Assembly (NCBI GenBank): GCA_021158735.1
Contig: JAGGUC010000090.1
Location: forward strand, 1-5,925
DNA from: Desulfurococcales archaeon
GTDB taxonomy: Archaea > Thermoproteota > Thermoprotei_A > Sulfolobales > NBVN01
Length of the DNA: 5,925 bases
Direction of reading: 5' to 3'
The position numbers were made by a program, and so were the translations under genes. The notes beneath the pieces were generated by a model. That model saw only the letters and a list, made by a program, of their open reading frames with translations, was not told the origin of the DNA and did not search any database. Below, piece after piece: positions 1 through 5,117 of the stretch. Every line of letters starts with the position of its first letter. Positions within the stretch are counted from its first letter, which is position 1.

Positions 1-898
1 CCCAAATAAACTTCACTACCTCATCATGAGACGGGATCTCGTGGGACCCTAATTCACTGATCTTGAGTGTTGCTACTGCTGCAGCGTAAGTTACTGCTTT
101 ACTTAAGTCATACCCTCTCGACAGGCCAGCGATCAGGCCTGCAGCGAAGGCGTCCCCAGCTCCTGTAGTATCAACGATCTCCGGCGGGTTGTGGGGCGGG
201 ATGCTGAAGCATCCCTCCTCGGAGCTGACGTACACTCCCCTAGCACCCCTCTTAACGATGACGAGTCCAGGACCTAACTCCCTGACTACCTCAGCTGCTT
301 TCCTGTAGTCGCTCACCCCCGTTATGTTAGCGATCTCCTCCTCATTAGCTAGTACTGTATTAACGCACTTGATCACCTCCTTAAGCTTGGGCAACCCCAA
401 CTTAGAGAGGACCCTCCCAGGGTCCCATGAGACGACCTTACCTAGCTCCCTAGCCTTCTTAGCTACCTCAACAGATGTGTCAAGCCTTAAGCTAGCTATG
501 TGAACGTACTTGGCAGCCTCTATTAACCCTGCATCGACCTCGTGTGGCATGAGCTCCTCTGAAGCTCCTTTAAAGCCGTACAGCACGATCTCCCCGCGCT
601 TATTAATGATCACTACCGTGAAGCCTGTTGACCCGAACCCCACCTTAAGACCTGAGAGGTCTACGCCCTCCTTCATTAACTCGTCCACAGCTATTCTGCC
701 GAAGGAGTCGAACCCTACCTTAGCTATGACTGCTGACTTAAGCCCTAACCTCCTTGCACCTATGGCTACGTTAGCCGCTGACCCCCCGACCCCCCTAGAC
801 TCCTCGATTATCACACCCTCTTCGTCAGGCCTCACGAAGTCGCTGACTAAGAACCTTATGTCAACTAGTACGTGCCCTACAGTAACTACGTCGACCAA
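1..898 (-). CDS. PfkB-family carbohydrate kinase, 3' end beyond the window
   Basis: An ATP-dependent sugar or sugar-phosphate kinase of the PfkB/ribokinase family, probably cytosolic. 299 codons are visible, close to the usual 300-310 of the family, and no stop is reached before the left edge, so only a few C-terminal codons are missing. Motifs seen: the N-terminal PfkB signature GGSAANVAIGARRLG (residues 38-52) and the C-terminal signature DTTGAGDAFAAGL (243-255), with the anion-hole GAGD and catalytic base Asp249. The start is TTG at 898: an in-frame TGA lies two codons upstream, and GGTG at 910-907 is a suitable ribosome-binding site. The gene begins 12 bases after the aldolase stop, so the two are almost certainly cotranscribed. 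Substrate is inference: PfkB enzymes act as 6-phosphofructokinase in some crenarchaea, and the aldolase neighbour fits that, but ribokinase, fructokinase or nucleoside kinase activity cannot be excluded. Confidence 0.93.
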   Translation of the reverse strand, partial: MVDVVTVGHVLVDIRFLVSDFVRPDEEGVIIEESRGVGGSAANVAIGARRLGLKSAVIAKVGFDSFGRIAVDELMKEGVDLSGLKVGFGSTGFTVVIINKRGEIVLYGFKGASEELMPHEVDAGLIEAAKYVHIASLRLDTSVEVAKKARELGKVVSWDPGRVLSKLGLPKLKEVIKCVNTVLANEEEIANITGVSDYRKAAEVVRELGPGLVIVKRGARGVYVSSEEGCFSIPPHNPPEIVDTTGAGDAFAAGLIAGLSRGYDLSKAVTYAAAVATLKISELGSHEIPSHDEVVKFIW

Positions 899-906
899 TA
901 ATCAAG

Positions 907-910
907 CACC
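907..910 (-). promoter_or_regulatory. Ribosome-binding site deciding the kinase start
   Basis: GGTG, read on the minus strand, lies in the 12-base gap after the aldolase stop, 8 bases before TTG 898. It matches the core of the archaeal Shine-Dalgarno (GAGGTG). With the in-frame TGA just upstream, it makes TTG 898 the earliest usable kinase start. Confidence 0.5.
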
Positions 911-1732
911 CTACTCAACGTACTTTAGGGCTTCCTCAGGCCCCAGGCCCTCGTGAACTACAGCTACCACAGCCTTAACCATGCCCTCAGGGTTCTTATG
1001 CTGGAATACGTTACGCCCGACAACAACACCCCTCCCCCCAGCATCCATGACGTTCTTAACAGACCTCAGGAAGTCCACAGGCTTCTCAGCCCTAGGACCG
1101 CCGCTCATGAGTACAGGAACCCCGCCAGCAGCCCTCACTACCTCAGCGAAGGTCTCCCGGCTGCCTGTGTAGTACGTCTTAATTAAGTCCGCACCAGACT
1201 CTGCAGCAGCCCTGGCGCCGTACCTAACGATCTCTACGTCATACATGTTGCTGATCGCTGGCCCCCTAGGGTAGGCTAGCTGGAGGCAGGGAAGTCCGTA
1301 GGTGTCTGCAGCATTCCTTACAGCGAACCACCTCTCCAGCATGGAGTCCTCGTAGGGGCTACCCCAGTAGATAGTTGCTGCTACAGCGTCAGCACCTAGG
1401 GCTAGGGCATCCTCGACGTAACCGAACACGCTCTGAAGTAACCTGCTCTCCTTAGGCCTTAGATTGGTTTTACTCGTCAGCTTAACTATGAGGCCTACCT
1501 CACCGGCCCAGACCCTGTAGGTCAGCCTGGCAGTGCCTGGCAGCATCATGATGGCGTCGACCCCGCCCCTAACGACCTTCTCAATAATTACCTCAGGCAC
1601 CACGTGCTCTGAAGGGAAGTCAGCCGGCCCGTGCTCGACACCGTGGTCGAAAGCGAAGACAACTGCCTTACCGTCAGGCATCACGCGCCTTAACCGAACA
1701 TACTTACCAGTACTTGAGAATGAAGTCAGCAT
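911..1732 (-). CDS. Class I fructose-bisphosphate aldolase (DhnA/FbaB type)
   Basis: A 273-residue TIM-barrel aldolase forming a Schiff base, which reversibly cleaves fructose 1,6-bisphosphate to dihydroxyacetone phosphate and glyceraldehyde 3-phosphate. Landmarks of the archaeal family are present: FDHGVEHGPADF (residues 28-39), AYPRG with the expected acid/base Tyr154, the Schiff-base lysine at Lys185 in ADLIKTYYTG, and the phosphate-binding SGGPR (210-214) and VGRNVFQ (238-244). Length fits the family (about 260-280). The ATG at 1732 gives an N-terminus a few residues longer than the Thermoproteus tenax enzyme as I recall it; no strong ribosome-binding site precedes it. A PfkB kinase follows 12 bases after its stop, pointing to a shared role in sugar-phosphate metabolism. 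Related DhnA proteins include aminodideoxyheptulosonate synthases and other aldolases; the YPRG and DHGVEHGPADF motifs favour the fructose-bisphosphate enzyme. Confidence 0.93.
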   Translation of the reverse strand: MLTSFSSTGKYVRLRRVMPDGKAVVFAFDHGVEHGPADFPSEHVVPEVIIEKVVRGGVDAIMMLPGTARLTYRVWAGEVGLIVKLTSKTNLRPKESRLLQSVFGYVEDALALGADAVAATIYWGSPYEDSMLERWFAVRNAADTYGLPCLQLAYPRGPAISNMYDVEIVRYGARAAAESGADLIKTYYTGSRETFAEVVRAAGGVPVLMSGGPRAEKPVDFLRSVKNVMDAGGRGVVVGRNVFQHKNPEGMVKAVVAVVHEGLGPEEALKYVE

Positions 1733-1833
1733 ATTAGCCCCAAATAATTAGTGCTGGCAGGAGTAATACGTCTTCGCCTCAGGAACTGCGTTCTGCTTAG
1801 TCCATAATCTAGGAAATAATTGTTCGTTAACAT
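1726..1833 (-). CDS. Possible 35-aa leader ORF overlapping the aldolase start
   Basis: A small open frame reads from ATG 1833 to TGA 1726-1728. Its end overlaps the aldolase start (ATGCTGA: the stop lies 2 bases inside the next gene). A purine-rich GTGAGGAGG sits just before the ATG, a better ribosome-binding site than any seen for the aldolase. The peptide begins MLTNN, has an Arg-rich middle (FLRRRRITPA) and matches no family I know. It could be a leader peptide coupling translation into the aldolase, or chance. The aldolase also begins MLT and has an Arg-rich stretch shortly after (YVRLRRVMP), so a partial duplication of the gene start is conceivable but unproven. Confidence 0.25.
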   Translation of the reverse strand: MLTNNYFLDYGLSRTQFLRRRRITPASTNYLGLIC

Positions 1834-1980
1834 GCCCCTCCTCACACCGAAGTTAGTACGGCACCATCACTGACAGCCAAAGCAAAATATTCTGACTTAA
1901 GAGTTCACCCACCATAAATTACTTAAGTACCACACACTTTTTAAGTACGGCCGCAAGCTCTAGCAAGCAAGTGACTGAAT
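1733..1980. promoter_or_regulatory. Divergent intergenic region between aldolase and secreted-protein genes
   Basis: About 248 bases separate the two divergent genes. On the minus strand, AATATTTT (1891-1884) is a possible TATA box, which would place a start near 1863, ahead of the 35-aa leader ORF. On the plus strand, TTTTTAAG at 1938-1945 is the best TATA candidate. TTAAGTAC occurs twice, at 1923-1930 and 1941-1948; the first copy is part of the palindrome TACTTAAGTA. No RNA gene or additional long frame was seen. Confidence 0.4.
1938..1945 (+). promoter_or_regulatory. TATA box for the secreted-protein gene
   Basis: TTTTTAAG would place transcription start near 1968, giving a leader of about a dozen bases that contains GTGA (1971-1974), 6 bases before the TTG start at 1981. 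The geometry is typical of crenarchaeal promoters with a short leader. A competing AT-rich box, ATAAATTA, lies at 1914-1921. Confidence 0.4.
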
Positions 1981-2802
1981 TTGAGGGCTTTACTAGTAGC
2001 TGGATTAATTACTGCGGTGCTGGTTGCGGGCGGTATAGTAGCTTTCTACACGAGTCTTCAACAGCCTGCAGGGGAGGTAATGCCGGAATCTACTACCTCA
2101 CCACCCCGGCTAGTAAGTACTGCCACTCCCTCAGGTGTTGCACCAGCTGTGCCTACTAAAGAGGTCGTAGAGCCTCTCAAACTCAGGTCGATCAGGGACT
2201 TCTTCTCTAACTTCTCACACATGAAGTTAGTCGCTACGAGAGTAAACGGTAGTGAAGTCGCTAAGGTAGTGTTTGAGTATAGGGTAGTGCCTGGCGGGGT
2301 AGTAGCTGGTGAGCAGGCACGGAAGGTTGACGTAACAGTAACCAACCCTGCTGGCGAGTCACAGACACTGACTTTCTGGCTGACCATGAACTACTCTACA
2401 GTACTTAAGATAGCTGCACCTGACGGAACGACCTACGAGGGTGCTTCAGCAGCCCAGCTAGGTCACGTACTCCTGAGTCAGCTGAACATGTTCCTGATCC
2501 CCCTCATAGAGACCGAGAACATTAACTACGTAATATCTGAGTCAGAGGTACCTGCTGAGATCCCTGGGTGGGTGATAGCGTCCTCGGAGCAGGGGGCCGT
2601 GACTATAGGTGGGAGGAATTACCCTGCGTACGCTGTAGCGCTCAGGAACGTCAATGATAGTGCGTCGCAGACATCATTAATTAACGTAAAGATCGCTGAA
2701 TTAGAAGAGGAACTATGGCTCGTAACCTACATTAAAGTTTTAATGAAGGATAGGATAATGTACGAGTACGTGATAGTTGAACTAGAGACTCATGCACGGT
2801 AG
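1981..2802 (+). CDS. Membrane-anchored or secreted protein of unknown family
   Basis: A 273-residue protein that I cannot assign to a family. Residues 2-24 form one hydrophobic helix (LLVAGLITAVLVAGGIVAF) with a single Arg before it, suiting a signal peptide or uncleaved N-terminal anchor with the rest outside the cell. Residues 35-60 are a Ser/Thr/Pro-rich linker. Residues 68-270 look like one folded domain rich in alternating beta-type segments. Four N-glycosylation sequons are visible (Asn77, Asn89, Asn137, Asn225), consistent with an archaeal surface protein. The start is TTG 1981: it is the only one keeping the whole hydrophobic helix, and GTGA at 1971-1974 is a fair ribosome-binding site. 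The stop lies only 14 bases from the convergent antitoxin stop. A decayed relative of residues 221-241 occurs at 5055-5117, showing this family was duplicated here. Function unknown. Confidence 0.8.
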   Translation: MRALLVAGLITAVLVAGGIVAFYTSLQQPAGEVMPESTTSPPRLVSTATPSGVAPAVPTKEVVEPLKLRSIRDFFSNFSHMKLVATRVNGSEVAKVVFEYRVVPGGVVAGEQARKVDVTVTNPAGESQTLTFWLTMNYSTVLKIAAPDGTTYEGASAAQLGHVLLSQLNMFLIPLIETENINYVISESEVPAEIPGWVIASSEQGAVTIGGRNYPAYAVALRNVNDSASQTSLINVKIAELEEELWLVTYIKVLMKDRIMYEYVIVELETHAR

Positions 2803-2816
2803 CATGAACTTACTGC

Positions 2817-3041
2817 CTACACCACGACCGGAATCCTAGCCTTCCTAAGTAGCTCCCTGAACTCCTCTATCCCTAACCCGGCGAGCTTAGCAGCCCTTCT
2901 TAGGTCTCCTTTTTCTATGTAGTACTTAAGTGCTTCCCTAACCTTAGGCGGCTGCCTACTAATAAAATCCCAATCAGCAAACCTCCTCCTCAACTCCCTA
3001 GCCTCCCTCTCCTCTTCAGCAAGCTCTACTTCCTCACGCAC
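2817..3041 (-). CDS. UPF0175-like antitoxin, second copy of the PIN operon
   Basis: A 74-residue charged protein. Its C-terminal part (AAKLAGLGIEEFRELLRKARIP, here read as residues 50-71) resembles the helical segment of UPF0175 antitoxins, which pair with PIN-domain toxins. Residues 13-47 are identical to the upstream antitoxin (3579-3797), at DNA level too. N-terminus (MREEVELAEEER) and C-terminus differ. The start is GTG 3041, set by a strong purine-rich ribosome-binding site at 3044-3058. The gene overlaps the end of the PIN gene by 16 bases, so it is the third gene of one operon. Known family role: binding and neutralising the toxin and probably repressing the operon. Whether this copy neutralises the same PIN protein is inference; it could be a spare, an anti-addiction decoy, or an antitoxin for a toxin encoded elsewhere. 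Confidence 0.8.
   Translation of the reverse strand: MREEVELAEEEREARELRRRFADWDFISRQPPKVREALKYYIEKGDLRRAAKLAGLGIEEFRELLRKARIPVVV
2902..3006 (-). repeat. 105-bp perfect direct repeat, copy 1
   Basis: Base for base identical to 3664-3768, 762 bp away (254 codons, so the reading frame is kept). It encodes 35 identical residues in the middle of both antitoxins, from EARELRRRF to YYIEKGDL. Identity covers synonymous positions and stops abruptly at both ends, which indicates recent duplication or gene conversion rather than protein-level selection alone. Confidence 0.95.
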
Positions 3042-3589
3042 TTCCTCCTCACCTCCTCAACAGCCCTACTAAGTGCTTTAGCAGGAAATATGTGTAGCGT
3101 ATCACTACTGTACTCATCGAAGATCTCTTCAGGACGACTGCAGTCGATGCTGACTACGTCCGCCATGACGGCGTTGAGGATAATTTCAAGAGCCCTCCAC
3201 ACGGTCACGCCGGAATATTCCCTCATGTACTTCGGTGCGAGCAGTGCACCCCTGTTCTCAGTCAGTACTACGTACCCCCGCCTCCTCCCGGCAACCAAGC
3301 ATATTGCCTCAGGCAGGTCGATCGAGGGTAGCTGAGGCTTCAGCCTGCTCTCCTCTACGAGGGCCCTAGCCTCCTCTACTTCGTTCCGTGATGGCGTATA
3401 GAGTGCTAGGCGGTCCCTACTCAAGCCCTCAGCAATCCACGCCACGGTCTGCTCGGACCTGACCTCATTTAGTACGTCCTCAGGCACGAACACAGTTCTA
3501 AAGAGCTTGAAGAGCACGTTCCTCCTGCGGAAGCGTGCCCAGTCGATGAGGAAGCAGGTATCAGCTATTGCGATAGAGCTACGCGACAT
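3026..3589 (-). CDS. PIN-domain toxin ribonuclease (DUF3368-like)
   Basis: A 187-residue predicted metal-dependent RNase of the PIN superfamily, likely the toxin of a type II module. PIN landmarks: first acid Asp10 in IADTCFLIDW, Glu42 in VPEDVLNEV, the SIDLPEAICLV segment (Asp91, Glu94) and VLTENRGALLAPKYM (108-122), where the usual late acid is represented by Glu111. These motifs resemble the archaeal PIN proteins that pair with UPF0175 antitoxins. Residues past about 145 form a charged C-terminal extension. The start ATG 3589 overlaps the end of the upstream antitoxin by 11 bases with little Shine-Dalgarno sequence, pointing to translational coupling, so the antitoxin is made first. The 3' end overlaps the second antitoxin by 16 bases. 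Target RNA cannot be told from sequence; PIN toxins known from other species cleave tRNA, rRNA or mRNA. Confidence 0.85.
   Translation of the reverse strand: MSRSSIAIADTCFLIDWARFRRRNVLFKLFRTVFVPEDVLNEVRSEQTVAWIAEGLSRDRLALYTPSRNEVEEARALVEESRLKPQLPSIDLPEAICLVAGRRRGYVVLTENRGALLAPKYMREYSGVTVWRALEIILNAVMADVVSIDCSRPEEIFDEYSSDTLHIFPAKALSRAVEEVRRKCVRK
3044..3058 (-). promoter_or_regulatory. Strong ribosome-binding site for the downstream antitoxin
   Basis: The minus strand reads GAGGAGGTGAGGAGG just before GTG 3041, a near-ideal match to the archaeal anti-Shine-Dalgarno. It lies inside the end of the PIN gene. It fixes the antitoxin start at 3041 and suggests this third gene is translated independently and strongly, unlike the PIN gene. 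Confidence 0.7.
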
Positions 3590-3797
3590 TAGGGATCCCT
3601 GCCCTGATCCTCAGCTCATTAAACTCCTCGACAGTCAAGCCCGCGATCCGTGAAGCAACGTAGAGGTCTCCTTTTTCTATGTAGTACTTAAGTGCTTCCC
3701 TAACCTTAGGCGGCTGCCTACTAATAAAATCCCAATCAGCAAACCTCCTCCTCAACTCCCTAGCCTCCTCCTCACTCACAACATAGCCCAAGCTCAC
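3579..3797 (-). CDS. UPF0175-like antitoxin, first gene of the PIN operon
   Basis: A small antitoxin-like protein of 72 residues if started at GTG 3797. Residues 11-45 are identical to the downstream antitoxin. The C-terminal 27 residues (for example IAGLTVEEFNELRIRAGIP) match that paralogue at about half the positions and carry the UPF0175-type pattern A-G-L-x-V/I-E-E-F. The frame is open up to GTG 3827 (82 residues), but the extra N-terminus (LRNCGGCL) is unlike an antitoxin. GTG 3797 gives a length close to the 74-residue paralogue and has GGTGG at 3809-3805 as ribosome-binding site, so I prefer it; a start at 3827 or 3824 remains possible. Its stop overlaps the PIN start by 11 bases, the usual antitoxin-first order. 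It probably neutralises the PIN protein and represses its own promoter. Confidence 0.78.
   Translation of the reverse strand: MSLGYVVSEEEARELRRRFADWDFISRQPPKVREALKYYIEKGDLYVASRIAGLTVEEFNELRIRAGIPNVA
3664..3768 (-). repeat. 105-bp perfect direct repeat, copy 2
   Basis: The partner of 2902-3006, in the same orientation and the same codon phase, inside the first antitoxin gene. Together the copies bracket the whole PIN gene. Just outside the repeat the sequences diverge at once. Confidence 0.95.
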
Positions 3798-3856
3798 CAA
3801 ACACCCACCACAGTTTCTTAGCACCACCGTTAATTATCATTGCTCCCCTACACCCA

Positions 3857-3866
3857 TTAAATAAAA
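3857..3866 (-). promoter_or_regulatory. TATA box of the antitoxin-PIN operon
   Basis: The minus strand reads TTTTATTTAA, an excellent archaeal TATA box. Transcription would start near 3835, giving a leader of roughly 38 bases to the preferred GTG 3797, or about 8 bases to GTG 3827. Confidence 0.45.
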
Positions 3867-4065
3867 GTTGTTTCAGCAGGAAATTCAGTAGTCACTAACC
3901 CACCTATAGCTCTTCCGGAAGTCGTAGCTGACCTACACTAGATTTGGTTGCGGACTGCGGTATTGCTGCCTTGGCCATACTTCAGCTAACTCCTCAACCC
4001 TACAAACACCTAAACTATACTTGAGGTAGCTGACAAGAGCTTCCTTAAATGCTGCTGTTCCGGCA

Positions 4066-4074
4066 AATAATTTA
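4066..4074 (+). promoter_or_regulatory. TATA box of the HepT/MntA operon, leaderless
   Basis: AATAATTTA is centred 26 bases before the ATG at 4096, which is the expected distance between a TATA box and a transcription start. No Shine-Dalgarno precedes the ATG, so the HepT mRNA is probably leaderless, as is common for first genes in crenarchaea. Confidence 0.5.
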
Positions 4075-4095
4075 GCTTCTCATCTAAGTATAGTT

Positions 4096-4518
4096 ATGTG
4101 GGGTGCTCTATTGCCTGCTGATAGAGACGTGGTCAGGTACCGTATTTCTGAGCTACGTGAGTGCATTCACGAGCTGACTAGGATTACTTCTAAGCCCTAT
4201 GAGGAGCTAGGTATTGATGAAAGGTACTCTATTAGGTACAACATTATAGTTCTTGCTGAGGCCCTCGTCGCCCTCTGCCTGCACATAGCTAAGAACGTTT
4301 TTAACTACATGCCGAAGTCCTACGTTGATTCTGTAGAGTACGTTGGCAGGAGATTGGGCGTGAAGTGCTGTGAGGACCTCATAGCTATCGTTAAGCTGAG
4401 GAACTTAGTTGTTCACAGGTACTGGGTAGTTGATGACAGGAAGATCTACGAATCTGTAGTTAATGACTTTAAGTGTGTCGAGGAGTTTATTATGGTTGTT
4501 GAGAGGAAGGTGCTGTGA
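4096..4518 (+). CDS. HepT-like HEPN toxin (DUF86 family)
   Basis: A 140-residue all-helical protein of the HepT/DUF86 HEPN family, the RNase toxin of HepT/MntA modules. The catalytic R-x4-H-x-Y motif is intact: Arg102, His107 and Tyr109 in LRNLVVHRYW. In the characterised bacterial system the Arg and His are needed for RNA cleavage, and the equivalent Tyr is the site where MntA attaches AMP to silence the toxin. Its presence implies the same control here. The start ATG 4096 has a TATA box 26 bases upstream and no ribosome-binding site, so it is likely leaderless. The stop overlaps the next gene in a GTGA junction, a strong sign of coupled toxin-antitoxin translation. Toxin-first order is normal for this type. 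The RNA target is unknown. Confidence 0.9.
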   Translation: MWGALLPADRDVVRYRISELRECIHELTRITSKPYEELGIDERYSIRYNIIVLAEALVALCLHIAKNVFNYMPKSYVDSVEYVGRRLGVKCCEDLIAIVKLRNLVVHRYWVVDDRKIYESVVNDFKCVEEFIMVVERKVL

Positions 4519-4901
4519 GCCTCACCTACTTCGCCGTAGATCGTGAGGAAGTCCTCAGGAAGTTGAGGGACGCCTTGAGAAGGGATCGCAGGATCCTAAT
4601 CGCTGTTGTGTTCGGGTCAGTACTGAGCAGTGAGCATGTCCGCGATGTTGATATTGGGTTGGTCACGCACCCACCCCTAACCCTTAAGGAACTCCTAGTA
4701 CTTGCTGGCAGGTTAGAACTCCTTATTGGAGTGCCCGTCGACTTACTACCTATAACTGAAGTACCTCCTAAGCTTCAGTACAAGATGTTGGCCAGCGGTA
4801 AACCCCTAATCATTAGGGACAAAGAACTATATAATAAACTCACAGCATTCGCCTTAGGTCAGTTACAGGACATTGAAATAAAAATACGCAAGCTCTCCTG
4901 A
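4515..4901 (+). CDS. MntA-like nucleotidyltransferase antitoxin
   Basis: A 128-residue minimal nucleotidyltransferase of the DNA polymerase beta-like fold, the expected antitoxin to HepT: it transfers AMP from ATP to the toxin's Tyr109. Active-site parts: Gly34-Ser35 in VVFGSV, the acidic pair Asp44 and Asp46 in RDVDIGLV, and the third acid Asp76 in VPVDLLPI. The following segment, TEVPPKLQYKMLASGKPLI, is typical of MntA proteins. One oddity: only 8 residues separate GS from DxD instead of the usual 10, so the loop is shortened. The start is GTG 4515, inside the last codons of HepT (GTGA overlap of 4 bases), with GAGAGG at 4501-4506 as ribosome-binding site. The C-terminal helix (113-128) may contact HepT. 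Confidence 0.9.
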   Translation: MSLTYFAVDREEVLRKLRDALRRDRRILIAVVFGSVLSSEHVRDVDIGLVTHPPLTLKELLVLAGRLELLIGVPVDLLPITEVPPKLQYKMLASGKPLIIRDKELYNKLTAFALGQLQDIEIKIRKLS

Positions 4902-4966
4902 ACCCATAACCGCTGATCTGTCTCCAGCAAGGTTCCACATCATAGTTACATTTATGAGTAAAAGTA

Positions 4967-4986
4967 CTCTAATTTGCTGATTAGAG
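4967..4986. repeat. Short perfect inverted repeat (7-bp arms, 6-base loop)
   Basis: CTCTAAT at 4967-4973 pairs with ATTAGAG at 4980-4986. It lies 66 bases past the MntA stop. There is no T-tract behind it on the plus strand, so it is not a classic terminator; it could be an operator or chance. Confidence 0.3.
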
Positions 4987-5027
4987 AAAAAGGTGTTCTA
5001 CCCCAGTAAGTTGAGAGGCATTCTAAA

Positions 5028-5117
5028 GCACGTAAAGGTGGCTCCGCAATAACGCTAAAGAACTAAGATGACGTAACTTCGCAGACATTGCTAGTTAATG
5101 TGAAGGTAGCTGAATTA
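5028..5117 (+). pseudogene. Decayed fragment of a paralogue of the secreted protein
   Basis: Translated in frame, 5055-5117 reads LKN*DDVTSQT then LLVNVKVAEL. This aligns without gaps to residues 221-241 of the intact secreted protein (LRNVNDSASQT then SLINVKIAEL). I count 13 of 21 identical residues and 43 of 63 identical bases against 2641-2703. A TAA replaces the valine codon, and no start or N-terminal half is present. Upstream, 5028-5054 (ARKGGSAIT) weakly matches the GGRNYPAYAVA region with a one-residue gap. Downstream, SLWIVGVV at 5166-5189 may correspond to ELWLVTYI after an insertion. It is therefore a dead remnant of a second gene copy in the same orientation, now partly serving as upstream DNA for the next HEPN gene. 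Confidence 0.7.

Larger units (their letters stand above)
3828..4095. promoter_or_regulatory. Divergent intergenic region between PIN operon and HepT/MntA pair
   Basis: About 268 bases between divergently transcribed modules. It holds a minus-strand TATA box (3857-3866) for the antitoxin-PIN operon and a plus-strand TATA box (4066-4074) for HepT. Between them a minus-strand frame is open from 4079 to a TAG at 3933-3935 with no usable start codon; it may be a gene remnant. No RNA gene or clear long inverted repeat was seen. Confidence 0.4.

Noticed and set aside
510..956. 148-codon plus-strand open frame
   Set aside because: It is antisense to the kinase, whose motifs are clear; the translation is rich in Ser, Thr and Pro with no family features.
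953..1186. Plus-strand open frames opposite the aldolase (also 981-1172 and 1533-1751)
   Set aside because: All are antisense to the well-supported aldolase and show no motif of their own.
1971..2159. Plus-strand 62-codon frame from GTG 1971
   Set aside because: It overlaps the start of the secreted protein in another frame and lacks its coherent hydrophobic helix; its GTG is better explained as part of the ribosome-binding site.
2058..2387. Minus-strand 109-codon frame
   Set aside because: It is antisense to the secreted-protein gene, and the remnant at 5055-5117 supports the plus-strand reading of that gene.
3090..3335. Plus-strand 81-codon frame
   Set aside because: It is antisense to the PIN gene, which has recognisable catalytic motifs.
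2902..3768. The two 105-bp repeats as ends of an insertion sequence or composite transposon
   Set aside because: The repeats lie wholly inside coding sequence in phase, are direct rather than inverted, and no transposase lies between them.
3775..3840. Minus-strand ATG at 3840 opening a 22-codon frame
   Set aside because: It is out of frame with the antitoxin, ends at a TGA inside it and probably lies upstream of the transcription start.
4967..4986. Hairpin as intrinsic terminator of the HepT/MntA operon
   Set aside because: No T-tract follows on the plus strand, and archaeal termination does not generally need a hairpin.
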